This document shows positions 8,468 through 16,874 of a stretch of DNA of 64,000 nt, piece after piece. The DNA is taken from IMG/VR virus record IMGVR_UViG_3300027806_000039, positions 1-64,000 of that record. One strand, 5' to 3'. The notes under the pieces were generated by a model. It searched no databases, had not been told where the DNA came from, and saw nothing but the letters and a program-made list of their open reading frames with translations. Numbering within the stretch: the first letter of the stretch is position 1; each line of letters begins with the position of its first letter. This DNA is from a virus. A program made the translations under genes and the position numbers.

Positions 8468-9148
8468 TCAGCACTCCGCAGCGACGAGCATCCACGTCGT
8501 TTCGACAAGGGTGCACATCACAAACCGCGTACCCGCTTCCGCCGGTGCAGCCAGGGTTGCAAACTGGTTCAACGCCGAAAATGTCTGCGACGGCGTGTAT
8601 TCGCTCCCGTCTGGGTACAGTCGCGTCACGGTTGCCACGGCACCTTTATTCCAGGCCGACGACACTTCTCCAAATCTCGCCCCTCCATCGCCAAGCATTA
8701 CCAGCGACCAATCCGAACCTTTCCAGATCACGGACTTGATCGCAAGGGACTCAAGGTCTTCGTCGCGGACCTGAACAACCCCAGCAACGGCAACTCGCCC
8801 GATGCCGTTGGCCGCGATTGGCTCAATCGCCACGCAAAACGCAGTTGTTGAAGAAGTCGGGTTGTCGATTGTGGCAATCGGCACCTCTTGAAATTGAACC
8901 GTCTCGGCATCGCTGTCTGTGTTCGTTGGAACGACGGCCATGCCGGTGATTGCCTTCACGCCCCATCGCGGTACTGCCGCCGCGCTGCTTGCGTATATCC
9001 ACGAATACGGAGCGTGTGGTCCGGAAGGTATTCCACTGCCGCCAAATCCAGCGTTTACCCGCAGCAGGCGATTCAGTCCGTTCACCTGCTCGGCGGCTAG
9101 CCGAAGCCGCTGCCCTGGCAGAACGTTGTGACGTGGGTCAGATGCCAT
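8468..9148 (-). CDS. tail-associated structural protein
   Basis: 226 residues. The N-terminus (Leu-Arg-Leu-Ala-Ala-Glu-Gln-Val-Asn-Gly-Leu-Asn-Arg-Leu) is a helical start seen in many minor tail proteins, followed by a beta-rich region. It lies between two tail proteins in an all-minus tail operon and one base before the start of the repeat-rich protein. No catalytic motifs. It holds the same map position as the 149-residue product at 42838-43287. A minor tail or baseplate-like role is inferred from context. Confidence 0.65.
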   Translation of the reverse strand: MASDPRHNVLPGQRLRLAAEQVNGLNRLLRVNAGFGGSGIPSGPHAPYSWIYASSAAAVPRWGVKAITGMAVVPTNTDSDAETVQFQEVPIATIDNPTSSTTAFCVAIEPIAANGIGRVAVAGVVQVRDEDLESLAIKSVIWKGSDWSLVMLGDGGARFGEVSSAWNKGAVATVTRLYPDGSEYTPSQTFSALNQFATLAAPAEAGTRFVMCTLVETTWMLVAAEC

Positions 9149-9159
9149 CAGTCACCACC

Positions 9160-10140
9160 TCACGCGATGTTGCCGCCGCCGGCCGGAGCCTGCTGACCTT
9201 GGACGCCAGCCCTGGCCCTGCCGACCTTCTTGGCAGGGTCTGCAATTAGCAACCCTTCGGCAAACCAGTTCTTTTTCTCAAAGACTTTGTTTTTGTAGAC
9301 GTACTTTGGCCGTCGAATGAGCGTGCTGCCGCTCACCGCGTCTTCGTATTTGATCCAGATGTATTCCCAGCCTTCCTTTGGGATGGTGTAGCCAATGCCA
9401 GGCGTATACCACTCTGCGTTTGGTGCCATCTGGTTTGGTCGGCACTCAAACTCAAACGTCACCGGGGCATACGGCTGGTCTCCCTGCCATTGGCAGCGGC
9501 CTCCCATGAATAGTGATTCCCCGGGCTCAAACACTCGAAACTTCGCGTTGTTCACGGTGCCAGTGAGCTTGTGAACGGCTCCCACGAATGCGTCAGACAG
9601 TGCAATAGACGCCGGCAAAATCCACGTTTCCGAATACCGCATGCTGGGGCGCACGACGTCGATGCCTTCGACGGCGTTACCAGACACGTTGATAGCGCCC
9701 TCCATGGTTGGTGTTTCCGGATCCTCCGGATACTTCGTCTCCTCGAGGGCCTGATAGATCCGTTCCGTATGGCCTGTCGTGTCCCACGCGATTCCACCTG
9801 GCTGCGGTTTTTCAATTCCTCCGCCGCCGCCGCCGCCACCACCGCCGCTGTCGTTGTTGTCAAACTTCGGAACCAGCGTCTGGTAGGTCGCCGTGCAGTC
9901 GAAGTAGCGGTTTCCGACGCCGGCCACGTCGAGCCGCTTCCGCACCCAGAAAATTCCGGCTCCGTCGCTCAGCACGTATGGCGGTGCGTAGAGGCTGATT
10001 TGAGTGACGCAGTCGTTGAAGCCAAAGCATCGCCCGATGAGGTATCGCCGCTTCACCTCGAGGGTTTCGCCAGACTCCATCTCGTTGGTGACGGAGCCGG
10101 ACATTGAATCCTGAAGCTCGTAGCAAACTTCCACGCTCAT
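9160..10140 (-). CDS. distal tail / tail-tip protein with a poly-glycine linker
   Basis: 326 residues directly downstream of the tape measure, overlapping it as ATGA. Residues about 90-110 are a run of ten glycines encoded by a GCC/GGC-type simple repeat, separating an N-terminal beta domain of about 95 residues from a larger beta-rich C-terminal domain. In siphoviruses the gene after the tape measure usually encodes a distal tail or hub component, and the product at 43292-44173 has the same place in the second phage. I do not recognise a named family. Confidence 0.7.
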   Translation of the reverse strand: MSVEVCYELQDSMSGSVTNEMESGETLEVKRRYLIGRCFGFNDCVTQISLYAPPYVLSDGAGIFWVRKRLDVAGVGNRYFDCTATYQTLVPKFDNNDSGGGGGGGGGGIEKPQPGGIAWDTTGHTERIYQALEETKYPEDPETPTMEGAINVSGNAVEGIDVVRPSMRYSETWILPASIALSDAFVGAVHKLTGTVNNAKFRVFEPGESLFMGGRCQWQGDQPYAPVTFEFECRPNQMAPNAEWYTPGIGYTIPKEGWEYIWIKYEDAVSGSTLIRRPKYVYKNKVFEKKNWFAEGLLIADPAKKVGRARAGVQGQQAPAGGGNIA

Positions 10141-12746
10141 GCAAACGTTTCCCCGGTGCGAGCCGTGTTGTTGGCGATGACCTTCAGGATTTGTCCGTTG
10201 GCGACGGTCGCGGCCGTTCCTTGCGCGACTGCCTGCACAACTGCATTGAGTCCGTCGCTCGTGACTTGGCTGAGCCTTCGCAGTTCCTCAAACACCTGCA
10301 TGCCTGCCTGCACGCCGCCGGCCTGTCGTTCGATTGCTGGTGCCGATGCGCCTGCCGCAACAGAGCCGCCAGTTGCCGGTCCTACGGCAGGCAGGGCGGT
10401 CCTCACGGCCCCCATGGCAGTTGCCGCCGGCGAGCCTGCCACCGCCCCCATGGCAAGTTGCTGCTGTAAGGCGGCTATCTGGGCCTCGATCTCCGCCGTG
10501 TCTGGCATCACGCCGGGAGCCGTCCGGCGGGCGGGGTCGAGGGCGTCTGGGTTTGGCATCGCGTCCAGGGCCCCGCCGGCGGCCTTGGCCCGCAAGGCGG
10601 CGATCTGGGCCTCGATCTCGTCGCGGTTGGCCAACTGCTGCACCATCTGGGCGGTGTTCTCGGCCGTGGCCTTAGACGAGTCTTCGAGCGTGTTCAGTTC
10701 CGGCCCGATGCCGAGGCCCTCGCCGGAGCCGAACGTGCCGACCGATCGACTTCCGCCAGCCGCCCCAGCCTTGTCATCAGCGGTGGCACCCACTGGCATC
10801 ACGCCACGATCCACCGCAGCCGCTGCGGCGGCACCACCGGCAGCTGTGGCCTCAATGCTTCCCCGCACCACACCGTTGGCCCGGTCGCGAGCGCGGTCCG
10901 CGTCTTTCTGCATTTCTGCGATCGTGTCGAGCCAACCTTGTGCGTTCTTATCGTCGGCAGCCTGCCGCTTCCCGGCAGCCGCCCCACGAGCCGCGTCTCG
11001 GTCTGCCGCGCGGGCGTCTGCCGTCGGGGCCCGCTCGCGGGCACGGGCCACCTCGGCATCGACCTCCTTCAATGCCCGGCGCAGCCCGTTGATGGCGAAG
11101 TTCCAATCGAAAGCCGCCTGGAAGTAGAGCCCGAGCTTTTGGAAGCCGCTCTGGAGCGTGAGAATGTCGGCCCCAAAAAGGCCCATGAACCGGTCGAGTC
11201 CATCGGCCAGCTTGTCGCCGATGAATGCCGCGGCATTCGTGACGAGCGTGCGGATGTCTCGGAATGCCATGTCCCATCCGGCGACGATCCTCGTCAGCAC
11301 GATGTTCATGTTGGCCTGGAGCAGACCAAACGCGGCCCCAAAGTCGAGCCTCGACAGGGCCGCTCCGATCGCGTCGGTCTCGCGGCGAAACGTCGGGCTC
11401 AACTGACGGCCAATCACGATCGCCGCCGTGACGCCCGAGGCAAACACCGCGGCGGCGAGTCCAGCGGGTGTGAACAGGGCCGGGAGCAGCCGCACGCCGG
11501 CGGCGATCAGGCTGGCTCCCTTGCTCATCACTTGCAGGCCAATGCCTCCGACGATGGCCGCGGCCCCGAGCCCCAGCATGCCGCCGGCGACCGCGGCAAC
11601 CGTGGCGACGAGCTGCGGGTTCCGCTCGATGAACATCGTGACAACTTGCAGCATCCGGCCGAGGCCGTTGACAGTGGCCGTTGCCGTCTCGCCCATGCTC
11701 GTGATCGTTGCGATCTTCAGGTCGGCAAACAGGGCTCCCAGCCGCCGGACGGCACCGCCAAACGAGTCGAGCACCTGGGCCGCCTTGCCGCTGGCCGCTC
11801 CTGCGGAATTTTGGATCTCGCCCATGATCCGGGCGAACTCGCCGCCCAGATTCGAAAGCGTGATCGCGGCCCTCGCCCCGCGGATGTCGAAGATGTCCAT
11901 GAAGGCCGCCAGCCGGTCGGCGTTGTTCATGCCGGCCGTCGCGCCACCGAGGTCGCGGATCACGTCCATGAAGGGCCGGAGGTTGCCGGTGGCGTCCCGC
12001 ACGCTCACGCCCAGGGCGTTGAACTTGGCCTCCTCGGAGGTCATCGCCTCGAGCACGCGGGCGAGCTGCGTGCCGGCCATGCTGCCGCGGATGCCGCCCT
12101 GTGCGAGGGCACCCATGGCCGCGAGCACGTCGTCGAGCGATTGGCCTGCGGCCTGAGCCTGCGGGCCCACGTAGCTGAGCGACTCGCCGATCAGGTCCAC
12201 GCTCGTCACCGACGCATTGGCCGCCGCCTGGAGCCGGTCGGCGATGCTGCCGAAGTCGCCGGTCGAAAGCCCAAACTGGCTCATCGTGCCGATCACGACC
12301 TCGACGGCACGGGCGAGCTCCATGTTGTCGGCCGCGGCCAGGGCGAGCACCGGCCCGATACCGGCGATGACGCCGTCCGCGTTCACGCCGGCCTTCGCCA
12401 GTTCGTTCATGGCGTTGGCCACTTCCGTCGGGCTCTGGCCCATCTGCACGCCCATCTGCCGGGCGGCGGCGTTGAGCTTGGCGAACTGGTCCTCGGTGGC
12501 CTTCGTGTTGGCCCGAACCTGCGCCATCGACAGCGTGAAGTTCGCCGCCTCGCGGGCCGCGATCACGAACGGAGCCCCGAGCGCAGCCCCGCCCAGCGAC
12601 AGATTCGTCCCCATCTGCCGCATGGCCGTCCCCACGGCCTTCAGCTTGTTTTGCACGCGGGTCATCGCCTGCTGAAACGCGCCGTCCTTGGCGAAGATTT
12701 CAACGTAGGCTCCACCCGCACGAACGGCACCGGCACCGGCTGCCAT
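10137..12746 (-). CDS. tail tape measure protein (TP901 type)
   Basis: 869 residues. The N-terminal 350 residues read as a TP901/PhageMin_Tail core: coiled-coil start, then Leu-Ala-Lys-Ala-Gly-Val-Asn-Ala-Asp, repeated Ser-Val-Asp/Ala-Leu-Ala-Gln-Gly-Gly motifs and Gly-Ala-Arg-Ala-Ala. A hydrophobic transmembrane-rich section follows at about 370-440, then coiled coil and low-complexity Ala/Gln regions. It spans the tail tube, sets tail length and may enter the host envelope. At roughly 0.15 nm per residue a tail near 130 nm would be expected; this is extrapolation. It follows the chaperone genes with a one-base TAATG-type junction. Confidence 0.92.
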   Translation of the reverse strand: MAAGAGAVRAGGAYVEIFAKDGAFQQAMTRVQNKLKAVGTAMRQMGTNLSLGGAALGAPFVIAAREAANFTLSMAQVRANTKATEDQFAKLNAAARQMGVQMGQSPTEVANAMNELAKAGVNADGVIAGIGPVLALAAADNMELARAVEVVIGTMSQFGLSTGDFGSIADRLQAAANASVTSVDLIGESLSYVGPQAQAAGQSLDDVLAAMGALAQGGIRGSMAGTQLARVLEAMTSEEAKFNALGVSVRDATGNLRPFMDVIRDLGGATAGMNNADRLAAFMDIFDIRGARAAITLSNLGGEFARIMGEIQNSAGAASGKAAQVLDSFGGAVRRLGALFADLKIATITSMGETATATVNGLGRMLQVVTMFIERNPQLVATVAAVAGGMLGLGAAAIVGGIGLQVMSKGASLIAAGVRLLPALFTPAGLAAAVFASGVTAAIVIGRQLSPTFRRETDAIGAALSRLDFGAAFGLLQANMNIVLTRIVAGWDMAFRDIRTLVTNAAAFIGDKLADGLDRFMGLFGADILTLQSGFQKLGLYFQAAFDWNFAINGLRRALKEVDAEVARARERAPTADARAADRDAARGAAAGKRQAADDKNAQGWLDTIAEMQKDADRARDRANGVVRGSIEATAAGGAAAAAAVDRGVMPVGATADDKAGAAGGSRSVGTFGSGEGLGIGPELNTLEDSSKATAENTAQMVQQLANRDEIEAQIAALRAKAAGGALDAMPNPDALDPARRTAPGVMPDTAEIEAQIAALQQQLAMGAVAGSPAATAMGAVRTALPAVGPATGGSVAAGASAPAIERQAGGVQAGMQVFEELRRLSQVTSDGLNAVVQAVAQGTAATVANGQILKVIANNTARTGETFA

Positions 12747-13036
12747 TACTTCGCCTCCTTCGGCACGAACTTGCCCAGGCCGAGAGCCCGCAGCATGGCG
12801 GGCGTGGCTTCAGGGAGTTCAGGGGAGGGGAGGTACGGGTGGAAATCGGCCGGCTGCGGCGGCGTGCCCTTGTCCGGATCGGTGTGCATCGCGGCGAAGA
12901 GGGCCATGAGGCTGCTCGTGTGATTCCACGTTTCGTTACTGCGGCCCCAGGCCATCCACTCCAACTGCCGCAGTGTGTACGGCCACGGGTCTACGCCGCA
13001 TTGTCCTGCGAGCTCGAAGCAGAGCTCGTATGGGTC
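12746..13036 (-). CDS. tail assembly chaperone, downstream (-1 frame) part
   Basis: The region before the tape measure encodes Pro-Tyr-Glu-Leu-Cys-Phe-Glu-Leu-Ala-Gly, then Trp-Pro-Tyr-Thr-Leu-Arg-Gln-Leu-Glu-Trp-Met-Ala-Trp-Gly-Arg and Asn-His-Thr-Ser-Ser-Leu. This looks like the conserved C-terminal (T) domain of a split tail chaperone. It is in the -1 frame of the gene at 12991-13464, and the conserved part begins before that gene's stop. No ATG, GTG or TTG lies in this frame from about 13140 down to the TTG at 12964. Production by -1 frameshifting is therefore likely, giving a G-T-like fusion. The left limit shown is approximate. Confidence 0.65.
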   Translation of the reverse strand, partial: DPYELCFELAGQCGVDPWPYTLRQLEWMAWGRSNETWNHTSSLMALFAAMHTDPDKGTPPQPADFHPYLPSPELPEATPAMLRALGLGKFVPKEAK

Positions 13037-13464
13037 TGGCGGATCAACGTCTCGAAGTCGATCGTCTCCAGCTTCGTCTCCACCTTTGCGAGGTCTTCGG
13101 CGCGAACCTTTGCGTGGGCGGCCTGATACTTCGCCAGCATCCTCTTCAGCAGCCCCTTCCGGGGCTCCTGGAAAAAATCGGCAACTTCGCCGATCAGCGC
13201 CTCCACTGCCTGCTCGATGCAGGTGCCGTCGATGACCGACAGGAAGTCTTCAGTCGTCTTGCCGGCGGCCTCGAGCTGCGGGCGGATCACCGCAGCCAGC
13301 ACAAGGCAGAATTGCACGTCGTCGGAGAAGAAACCCTGAACCTGTCGATCTGTCGCAAACAGGTCGGTGAGTTTCAGGCCCGTTTCGTCGAGACACCGCT
13401 TGACGGTGCCGACGGTCACGTCGACCGTCCACTCGGCTCCATCCTTCGTCTTGAACGTTCTCAT
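12991..13464 (-). CDS. tail assembly chaperone, upstream (G-like) part
   Basis: 157 residues. Located between the tail-tube genes and the tape measure, the classic place of gpG-like chaperones, which bind the tape measure and recruit tube subunits. The N-terminus has a short basic beta strand (Arg-Thr-Phe-Lys-Thr-Lys-Asp-Gly) and a central helical domain; the last 15 residues are a disordered Ser-rich tail. The adjacent -1 frame carries a conserved chaperone domain. Start overlaps the upstream tube gene's stop as ATGA. Confidence 0.75.
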   Translation of the reverse strand: MRTFKTKDGAEWTVDVTVGTVKRCLDETGLKLTDLFATDRQVQGFFSDDVQFCLVLAAVIRPQLEAAGKTTEDFLSVIDGTCIEQAVEALIGEVADFFQEPRKGLLKRMLAKYQAAHAKVRAEDLAKVETKLETIDFETLIRQTHTSSASSSQDNAA

Positions 13465-13829
13465 GTGCCGTACACCATGCTCTTGAGCGTGACTTCCCAG
13501 GCGACGTTACCGTTGATCGGCGACTTCACCTGCACGTTGCTGACCGAAAATTGGGCACTGAACAGCCCAGCGACCGCCAAGGTGAGGAGCTGGCCTGTGG
13601 CTGGGTGTTTGTTGAACTTGCTTGCGAAGGTCGCGTAGTTCTCTTCCCAGTAGATGAGTAGTTTCACCGTGGCGCTCGCGCAGATGACGATGCTGCTCGT
13701 CCATGCGTGCTGCCAGTTGGTGATGTCGAACTCCTTGCCGGACAGGTCGAGGTCAAAGTCCCGCATTCCCTGGATGGCCGCTCCATTGAGCGTCATCACT
13801 TGGTTGTGGCCGAGGACGATGCGGGCCAT
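13461..13829 (-). CDS. tail-tube-like protein (third of three)
   Basis: 122 residues, beta-rich. Contains Asp-Phe-Asp-Leu-Asp-Leu-Ser-Gly-Lys-Glu-Phe-Asp-Ile-Thr, like the strand pairs of major tail proteins, and ends in a strand that matches the end of its neighbour in character. Two similar-sized beta-rich proteins precede it, so three tube-like subunits lie in a row. One would be the major tail protein and others could be terminators or tip adaptors; which is which cannot be told from sequence. Confidence 0.6.
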   Translation of the reverse strand: MARIVLGHNQVMTLNGAAIQGMRDFDLDLSGKEFDITNWQHAWTSSIVICASATVKLLIYWEENYATFASKFNKHPATGQLLTLAVAGLFSAQFSVSNVQVKSPINGNVAWEVTLKSMVYGT

Positions 13830-13832
13830 GCG

Positions 13833-14189
13833 TCAAGCCTCTGGGGCTGCCTTCATGCCGTAGGAGACCGTGTATTCCCGCATGCCCTTCGGCGTTACGC
13901 CCATCTTCACCTCGGTGACGATGGCATCGAGCTGCATCGTGCTTCCGTCCAGGCCGCCGATGACGAATGCGCCGCTGTCGCCTCGCTGTGCGTCCGTGTC
14001 CGTGCAAACGATCTCGAACGTGATGTCGACGAGGCCGATCATCGTTTCGATCTGGGTGAGCGGCGTGGCCTTGAACACCGTCACGTCCTGCTCGCTGCCT
14101 GAAACCTTGAGCGACGCCGACTTGATGTCGTCGTTATCGACGCCAGGGGCCGTGGTGATCTGCTTGCGGCCGATCTTGTACGTAGGCAT
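13833..14189 (-). CDS. tail-tube-like protein (second of three)
   Basis: 118 residues, beta-rich, with Ile-Lys-Ser-Ala-Ser-Leu-Lys-Val-Ser-Gly-Ser-Glu-Gln-Asp-Val-Thr near the N-terminus. That is the same strand-turn-strand pattern as the two flanking genes. It lies 19 bases after the first tube-like gene and 3 bases before the third. The probable fold is that of siphophage tail tube proteins; no named family is claimed. Confidence 0.6.
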   Translation of the reverse strand: MPTYKIGRKQITTAPGVDNDDIKSASLKVSGSEQDVTVFKATPLTQIETMIGLVDITFEIVCTDTDAQRGDSGAFVIGGLDGSTMQLDAIVTEVKMGVTPKGMREYTVSYGMKAAPEA

Positions 14190-14208
14190 GTGCGGAGTTG
14201 TCCTTTCG

Positions 14209-14568
14209 TCAGATGAAGTCGATCTGATCGGCCGTGTCGAGCGGCGTGCCCGGGGTGAGCGTGAGCTTCACGCTCACGACGCCGTCGTCCGGCTCGTCGT
14301 ACTGGGCGTCGAGCACGATCACCGTTCCGCTGTACGCAGATGAGGTGACCGCAACGCTCTGCCCGAGCTTGTAGCTCGTGGTGTCGTCCACGAGGATCGT
14401 GGCCTCAAGCGTGATCTTGGTCAGGCCCGCCTCGACGTGCTTTACGGGCTTTGAGCCGGAGCGGGTCGTGGCGTCGATCGTGTCGCCGCCGTGGGTGAGC
14501 GTGAGATCGCTCACGTTCGACAAAGCGCCCGAAATCGTGAAATCCTTGCCGAGGCTGATCGTGGCCAC
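14209..14568 (-). CDS. tail-tube-like protein (first of three), candidate major tail protein
   Basis: 119 residues. Asn-Val-Ser-Asp-Leu-Thr-Leu-Thr-His-Gly-Gly-Asp-Thr-Ile-Asp-Ala-Thr-Thr and a later Ile-Thr-Leu-Glu-Ala-Thr form the strand pattern of tail tube subunits. It is the first beta-rich gene after the neck genes, where major tail proteins usually sit. Assignment as major tail protein is from position; the three paralogue-like genes make this uncertain. Confidence 0.6.
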   Translation of the reverse strand: MATISLGKDFTISGALSNVSDLTLTHGGDTIDATTRSGSKPVKHVEAGLTKITLEATILVDDTTSYKLGQSVAVTSSAYSGTVIVLDAQYDEPDDGVVSVKLTLTPGTPLDTADQIDFI

Positions 14569-14636
14569 TGTGCCCTCGCCGGTTGACGGTATGGCGGCTC
14601 GCTGGCCACCTATACGTCAGTATACCGGTGAGTGTG

Positions 14637-15383
14637 TCACAACCCGCCGACCTTGAAGCGGTTGGCGAACTCTTTGGCGATGCGTCCCGTCGAGATGGCC
14701 TTCGCGAAAGCGGGCCGCATGTAGGGCCGCTCCGGATAGGGCACGTTCTCGCGGAAGCTCGTCTGCTCCCAGCGGTTGAGCCGCTTCGGGCTGCGGCCCA
14801 CGCGCCAGTAGCCGATGATGCCGGCCCGGTAGCTTCGCGGCCACCGCGGGATCCACGCCCACCCGATCATTTGCTCGGTGCCGCCGAACTCGTGCAGGGC
14901 GGCCAGCCACGCGATGCTCGGCGAGCCTTGCCCAACGACCACCGATTCCGAGGTCGGATCGTAGGCGTAGACGATGCCGGGCCGGTCGCGGAGGTTTCCG
15001 CGGTGGGTGTGCGGCGGTGTGCCCGGAGCCGACGGGGCCTTGGCCTGGATCTCGAGCAGCCTACGCCGCAGCTGGTTCGCCTGCCGGCGGTTTCCGCTGG
15101 CCTCGCTCATGCCGATCAGGTCGCGGATCGTCTGGTCCGGGTTCTCGTTCATCACCTGTAGCTTCGGCCGGGCCATGCCCTGCCGCTTGATCGACCGGCG
15201 GGCGATCTGCATCACCACCGACCCGCCCTTGTAGAGGGCCGCCCGCTTTGCCTTCGACATCGCGTTGATGACCCGCGACCGGTCGAAGAAATACTCGTAG
15301 TTGATCCCGGCCGGAATCCTCGCGCCGGCGTTGAGGCTCAGCCCGGCCCCTAGGTTGGGCATCGAAGGCAGCAGGGCCCCCAT
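14637..15383 (-). CDS. HK97 gp10-like neck/tail completion protein
   Basis: 248 residues. The central Ala-Pro-Ser-Ala-Pro-Gly-Thr-Pro-Pro-His-Thr-His-Arg-Gly-Asn-Leu-Arg, then Leu-His-Glu-Phe-Gly-Gly and C-terminal Pro-Glu-Arg-Pro-Tyr-Met-Arg-Pro-Ala-Phe, are the hallmark sequence points of gp10-like proteins, which connect head and tail. It lies directly after the tail completion gene, sharing one base. The second phage has a divergent member at 49301-50083. Confidence 0.8.
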   Translation of the reverse strand: MGALLPSMPNLGAGLSLNAGARIPAGINYEYFFDRSRVINAMSKAKRAALYKGGSVVMQIARRSIKRQGMARPKLQVMNENPDQTIRDLIGMSEASGNRRQANQLRRRLLEIQAKAPSAPGTPPHTHRGNLRDRPGIVYAYDPTSESVVVGQGSPSIAWLAALHEFGGTEQMIGWAWIPRWPRSYRAGIIGYWRVGRSPKRLNRWEQTSFRENVPYPERPYMRPAFAKAISTGRIAKEFANRFKVGGL

Positions 15384-15886
15384 CAGCCACCCCCAAGCAC
15401 GGCCGGCGGTGCGGCGACCTTATCCTTCGGGACGAGGTAGGTCACCTCGATCTGCGACATGAACACGTTGCGGTCTTGCAGGGCGTCCCTGTCATAGGGC
15501 ATCGGCAGGGCCAGCTCGCTCCAATCGGTCCCCTCCGGGGCGTCCTCCGGCTCGACGATGTGCGACCGGATCGCGTCGAGAATCGCCTGGTTGAGATCCT
15601 CGAGGTCGGCGATGTCGTCCTCGCTGCCGACGTGTTTGGCGATCACGACGCCCAGCGTGATTTCGAAGAAGTCGCACCCGCGCGGAGCCCGTTCGTTGGC
15701 CTGGTTGACGGCCACCGGACCCGGCACCACCGAAACCTTGAGCGTGCCGAGATCCTCGAGCTTGTAGTCCGGCGTCCGGCGGTAGACCGCCGTGATGGCC
15801 GGCAGGGAGTCGGTCCAGGTGTGGTCCGACATGGCGGCAGCGAGGCCGGTGCCGATCTGACGGGAGAGGTGCGGGTCGGTTGGCAT
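15383..15886 (-). CDS. tail completion / head-tail joining protein
   Basis: 167 residues from the ATG at 15886; the open frame extends into the repeated methyltransferase segment that begins at 15914, but that part belongs to the repeat. It has a typical mixed alpha-beta minor neck pattern with Trp-Thr-Asp-Ser-Leu-Pro-Ala-Ile near the N-terminus and Phe-Phe-Glu-Ile-Thr-Leu-Gly-Val-Val-Ile in the middle. It comes just before gp10, as tail completion proteins do. Its start is only 28 bases from the repeat border, and the head genes expected upstream are absent, so a recombination or assembly junction sits exactly here. Confidence 0.65.
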   Translation of the reverse strand: MPTDPHLSRQIGTGLAAAMSDHTWTDSLPAITAVYRRTPDYKLEDLGTLKVSVVPGPVAVNQANERAPRGCDFFEITLGVVIAKHVGSEDDIADLEDLNQAILDAIRSHIVEPEDAPEGTDWSELALPMPYDRDALQDRNVFMSQIEVTYLVPKDKVAAPPAVLGGG

Positions 15887-15913
15887 ACCCTTATTAGACC
15901 ACGCGAGCGGCAA

Positions 15914-16447
15914 CACTTTCGCTCGGTAACGCCTCTTCACACCGCCGACAGTAGCGGAGTCTCAATGTACGCGCCCCACTGGTCGGCCATCGCCGCTGCG
16001 ATCCCTTCGTAGGTCTTGCTTCTGATCTTCCAGCGGTCGGGCGACGGGGCCAGTTTGTTCTGCCCGCTCGCGGTCTGGTTCTCCCAGCGATCCCGGTGCT
16101 CCAGCACGTTCGTCGCCCGCAGATGAGGCAAGCCCTTTAGCCAGAGACAGGTAGCCTTCGACTCTGGGTGGCCGAACTGCCAAGGCTGGATGGTCTGGTC
16201 GGGCTTCCGCCAGAGCGATGACATGATGCAGACCGGGTTTTCTATGGCAATGTGCGGTATATCGGCCTTTGCTAGCCGCATGAAAAACGACACGCTCGCC
16301 TGCTGCCTGCCGTCCATTCGCTTCGCTTGGAAGTGCCTCGCCCCGCTTACGGACAGGTCGGTGCATGGCGGGTGGGCGATCATCAAGTCCCACGGGTAGT
16401 CCAGAACATCGCGGACATCGCCTTGGTAGTGCGGGCCGGGCGTCTCG
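15914..16447. repeat. direct repeat, left copy (C5-methyltransferase segment)
   Basis: These 534 bases recur, apparently without difference, at 63467-64000. The match starts at 15914/63467, 23 bases downstream of the methyltransferase stop, where flanks diverge sharply, and continues to the window end, so its full length is unknown. The spacing is 47553 bases. Identity this high between two phage modules means recent duplication, recent recombination or an assembly join. Confidence 0.95.
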
Positions 16448-16545
16448 GTCGGCAGAAGGTCGCATGACATCGCCTCATGCCCGAGAGCCAAGAAGGCGTC
16501 CCGCACGGCACCACTGTACTCACAAGCGATCAGCACCCTTGCCAT
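15937..16545 (-). CDS. C5-type DNA cytosine methyltransferase-like protein (left copy)
   Basis: 202 residues. Motif I-like Val-Leu-Ile-Ala-Cys-Glu-Tyr-Ser-Gly near the N-terminus would bind SAM. His-Pro-Pro-Cys-Thr-Asp-Leu-Ser-Val-Ser-Gly has the Pro-Pro-Cys of the cytosine-C5 active site, and Ile-Ala-Ile-Glu-Asn-Pro matches the ENV-type motif VI. It is short for the family and has little room for a target recognition domain, as in several phage enzymes. A promoter just upstream places the transcript start at or near the ATG. It is a free-standing moron-like unit between phage A's neck genes and phage B, and could protect DNA from restriction. Confidence 0.75.
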   Translation of the reverse strand: MARVLIACEYSGAVRDAFLALGHEAMSCDLLPTETPGPHYQGDVRDVLDYPWDLMIAHPPCTDLSVSGARHFQAKRMDGRQQASVSFFMRLAKADIPHIAIENPVCIMSSLWRKPDQTIQPWQFGHPESKATCLWLKGLPHLRATNVLEHRDRWENQTASGQNKLAPSPDRWKIRSKTYEGIAAAMADQWGAYIETPLLSAV

Positions 16546-16551
16546 GACCGC

Positions 16552-16579
16552 AGATTACCGAGCGTGGCAACTGGGTCAA
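16552..16579 (-). promoter_or_regulatory. sigma70-like promoter of the methyltransferase, probably leaderless
   Basis: On the minus strand TTGACC (16574-16579) is separated by 16 bases from TAATCT (16552-16557). The ATG at 16545 lies six bases after the -10 box, so the transcript should begin at or next to the start codon. The block GAGCGTTGACCC and the sequence CTGCGGTCATG recur at the gene at 17592-17807. Confidence 0.65.
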
Positions 16580-16611
16580 CGCTCGTTCAGAAGCGCGACC
16601 GCACCTGATTT

Positions 16612-16842
16612 CTATCGTTTGGTCCGCTCCAGAAGCGCCCGCAGCGCTGACGAAATACGCAGGCACTCGTCCTTGTCTGGTGGACGATGATGGCCGATTG
16701 CACTCAGTTCTGAGTCGGCAGCGACAATCGCTTCCAGTTCCGCGTCGGTGAGCGTGAGCCGATGGCTCCAAGAATCAACGGTTTGTAACGACCCGTCCTC
16801 GTTCACTCCGATGATCGGCCGTGCTGGCGTCCACTTGTCCAT
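16612..16842 (-). CDS. small hypothetical phage protein
   Basis: 76 residues from the ATG at 16842, with GAGGGA a few bases upstream. The N-terminal part (Trp-Thr-Pro-Ala-Arg-Pro-Ile-Ile-Gly) is followed by a helical C-terminus ending in Leu-Leu-Glu-Arg-Thr-Lys-Arg. No family recognised. It lies in a group of single, separately spaced genes rather than a tight operon. Confidence 0.55.
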   Translation of the reverse strand: MDKWTPARPIIGVNEDGSLQTVDSWSHRLTLTDAELEAIVAADSELSAIGHHRPPDKDECLRISSALRALLERTKR

Positions 16843-16874
16843 CGCGTCCCTCTCTGATTTCAGTAGCGCAATTG

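Noticed and set aside
10938-12923. 661-residue open frame on the plus strand
   Set aside because: It is a complementary shadow of the tape measure, with His/Arg/Gly-rich low-quality composition and no start signal.
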